From Pollutimonas subterranea (GTDB taxonomy: Bacteria > Pseudomonadota > Gammaproteobacteria > Burkholderiales > Burkholderiaceae_B), in assembly GCF_002849655.1 (NCBI RefSeq), contig NZ_PDNW01000015.1, positions 1-64,000 on the forward strand: a stretch of DNA of 64,000 bases, in the 5' to 3' direction. The notes beneath the pieces were generated by a model. The model was not told the DNA's origin. It saw only the letters and a list, made by a program, of their open reading frames with translations, and did no database searches. The translations under genes and the position numbers were made by a program. Shown here in pieces: positions 63,490 through 64,000 of the stretch (position 1 is its first letter; every line of letters starts with the position of its first letter).

Positions 63490-64000
63490 TCCGCCATTTC
63501 ATGCTTGCTTTATTGACGTGCGCCAGCCTGTTCGGCGCCCCCATCCTGCACGCCCAGATCGCGGCCGAACCCAGCCCATCATCCGCCAAGGTCTTTGCCA
63601 CGACGCCGGCGACCAAAGCGGATGGGACGCGCTGGCGCCTGGGCTATGTGGAAAGCGGCGACTATGGCGATTATCCGTTAACACTGGGCGAGATCGCCGA
63701 CGGCCTGCAAAACCTGGGCTGGTTGCGCTACCGGGGCAGCCGCCCCGATGGCTTGTCCGGCCAGGCACTGTGGCAATGGCTGGCGGCAAATATCGATAGT
63801 GACCATCTGCACTTCGTGCCTGACGCCTATTGGCAGCCCGGCAACTTCGATGCCGAAAAGCGCGAACCCATGCGCGCCGCGATCGCCGCACGCATCAAGG
63901 AGAAGAGCGACATCGACCTGATGATCGCCATGGGCACATGGGCGGGACAAGACATGCGCAAGCTGGGTCCGCCCCTGGCCACGGTCGTGGGCTCGACCAG
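63486..64000 (+). CDS. Periplasmic substrate-binding protein (5' part; runs off window)
   Basis: The frame starts at the ATG overlapping the phosphatase stop (ATGA) and is open to the window end, 171 residues. It has a signal peptide ending ILHAQ and then RWRLGYVESGDYGDYPLTLG, DGLQNLGWLR and LMIAMGTWAGQDMRKLGPP, resembling ABC substrate-binding proteins of the ABC_sub_bind group. A transporter is not visible, so it may instead deliver its ligand to the phosphatase's Cache domain. The start is fixed by the overlap and a preceding coding context. Confidence 0.75.
   Translation, partial: MIRHFMLALLTCASLFGAPILHAQIAAEPSPSSAKVFATTPATKADGTRWRLGYVESGDYGDYPLTLGEIADGLQNLGWLRYRGSRPDGLSGQALWQWLAANIDSDHLHFVPDAYWQPGNFDAEKREPMRAAIAARIKEKSDIDLMIAMGTWAGQDMRKLGPPLATVVGST

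Overview
The window looks like a chromosome segment of a beta-proteobacterium of the order Burkholderiales, most likely family Alcaligenaceae (Bordetella, Achromobacter or Pusillimonas-like). Reasons: high GC, the order pilD-coaE-zapD, the DUF3460 gene beside scpA, a pcm-like gene directly before tolC, the Nudix-ThiE fusion gene, and the ubiE / Tim44 / ubiJ / ubiB cluster. This placement comes from gene content and order, not from a database search.

Bases 1-7.9 kb are an accessory, decaying stretch next to a tRNA-Pro gene. It holds the right end of an IS21-family element, fragments of an MFS transporter and an enoyl-CoA hydratase, an intact EAL phosphodiesterase, a DUF1036/DUF4189 secreted protein, a complete mqsRA toxin-antitoxin operon with its palindromic operator, an orphan cytochrome c, a broken GGDEF-EAL gene, the 3' end of an IS605-type tnpB element, and a GAF-GGDEF protein. 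Bases 8-28.5 kb are core-like: ispB, a DUF815 ATPase, the Nudix-ThiE fusion, an M20 peptidase, a four-gene MdtABC/OprM efflux operon, zapD, coaE, pilD, a lipoprotein, a small LuxR-type HTH protein, panC, scpA, DUF3460 and an MFS exporter.

Bases 28.5-35.2 kb carry two brnTA modules in opposite directions and a third antitoxin whose toxin partner is truncated, placed around an XRE regulator and metH. Bases 35.2-41.1 kb are a vitamin B12 block: cobTSC on the minus strand, divergent from a cobalamin riboswitch, btuB and btuF on the plus strand, with B12-dependent metH nearby. A degenerate array of 8-bp units follows the cobC stop. Bases 41.1-55.1 kb carry thiG-thiD, pcm-tolC, the heptose adenylyltransferase, a di-iron ferritin-like protein, ubiB, ubiJ, Tim44, ubiE, phoB-phoR, a VOC protein and pxpB-pxpC.

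The most interesting part is 55.1-64 kb. It has all signalling parts of a partner-switching pathway: a STAS anti-sigma antagonist, an NCS2-type permease whose C-terminus is a degenerate anti-sigma-like ATPase domain, a separate RsbW-like ATPase, an alanine racemase in the same operon, an MFS protein with two tandem extracytoplasmic sensor modules, a membrane-bound SpoIIE/PP2C phosphatase, and a periplasmic binding protein translationally coupled to it. No sigma factor is visible, so the output is unknown. I know of no description of this combination, but I could not search for one.
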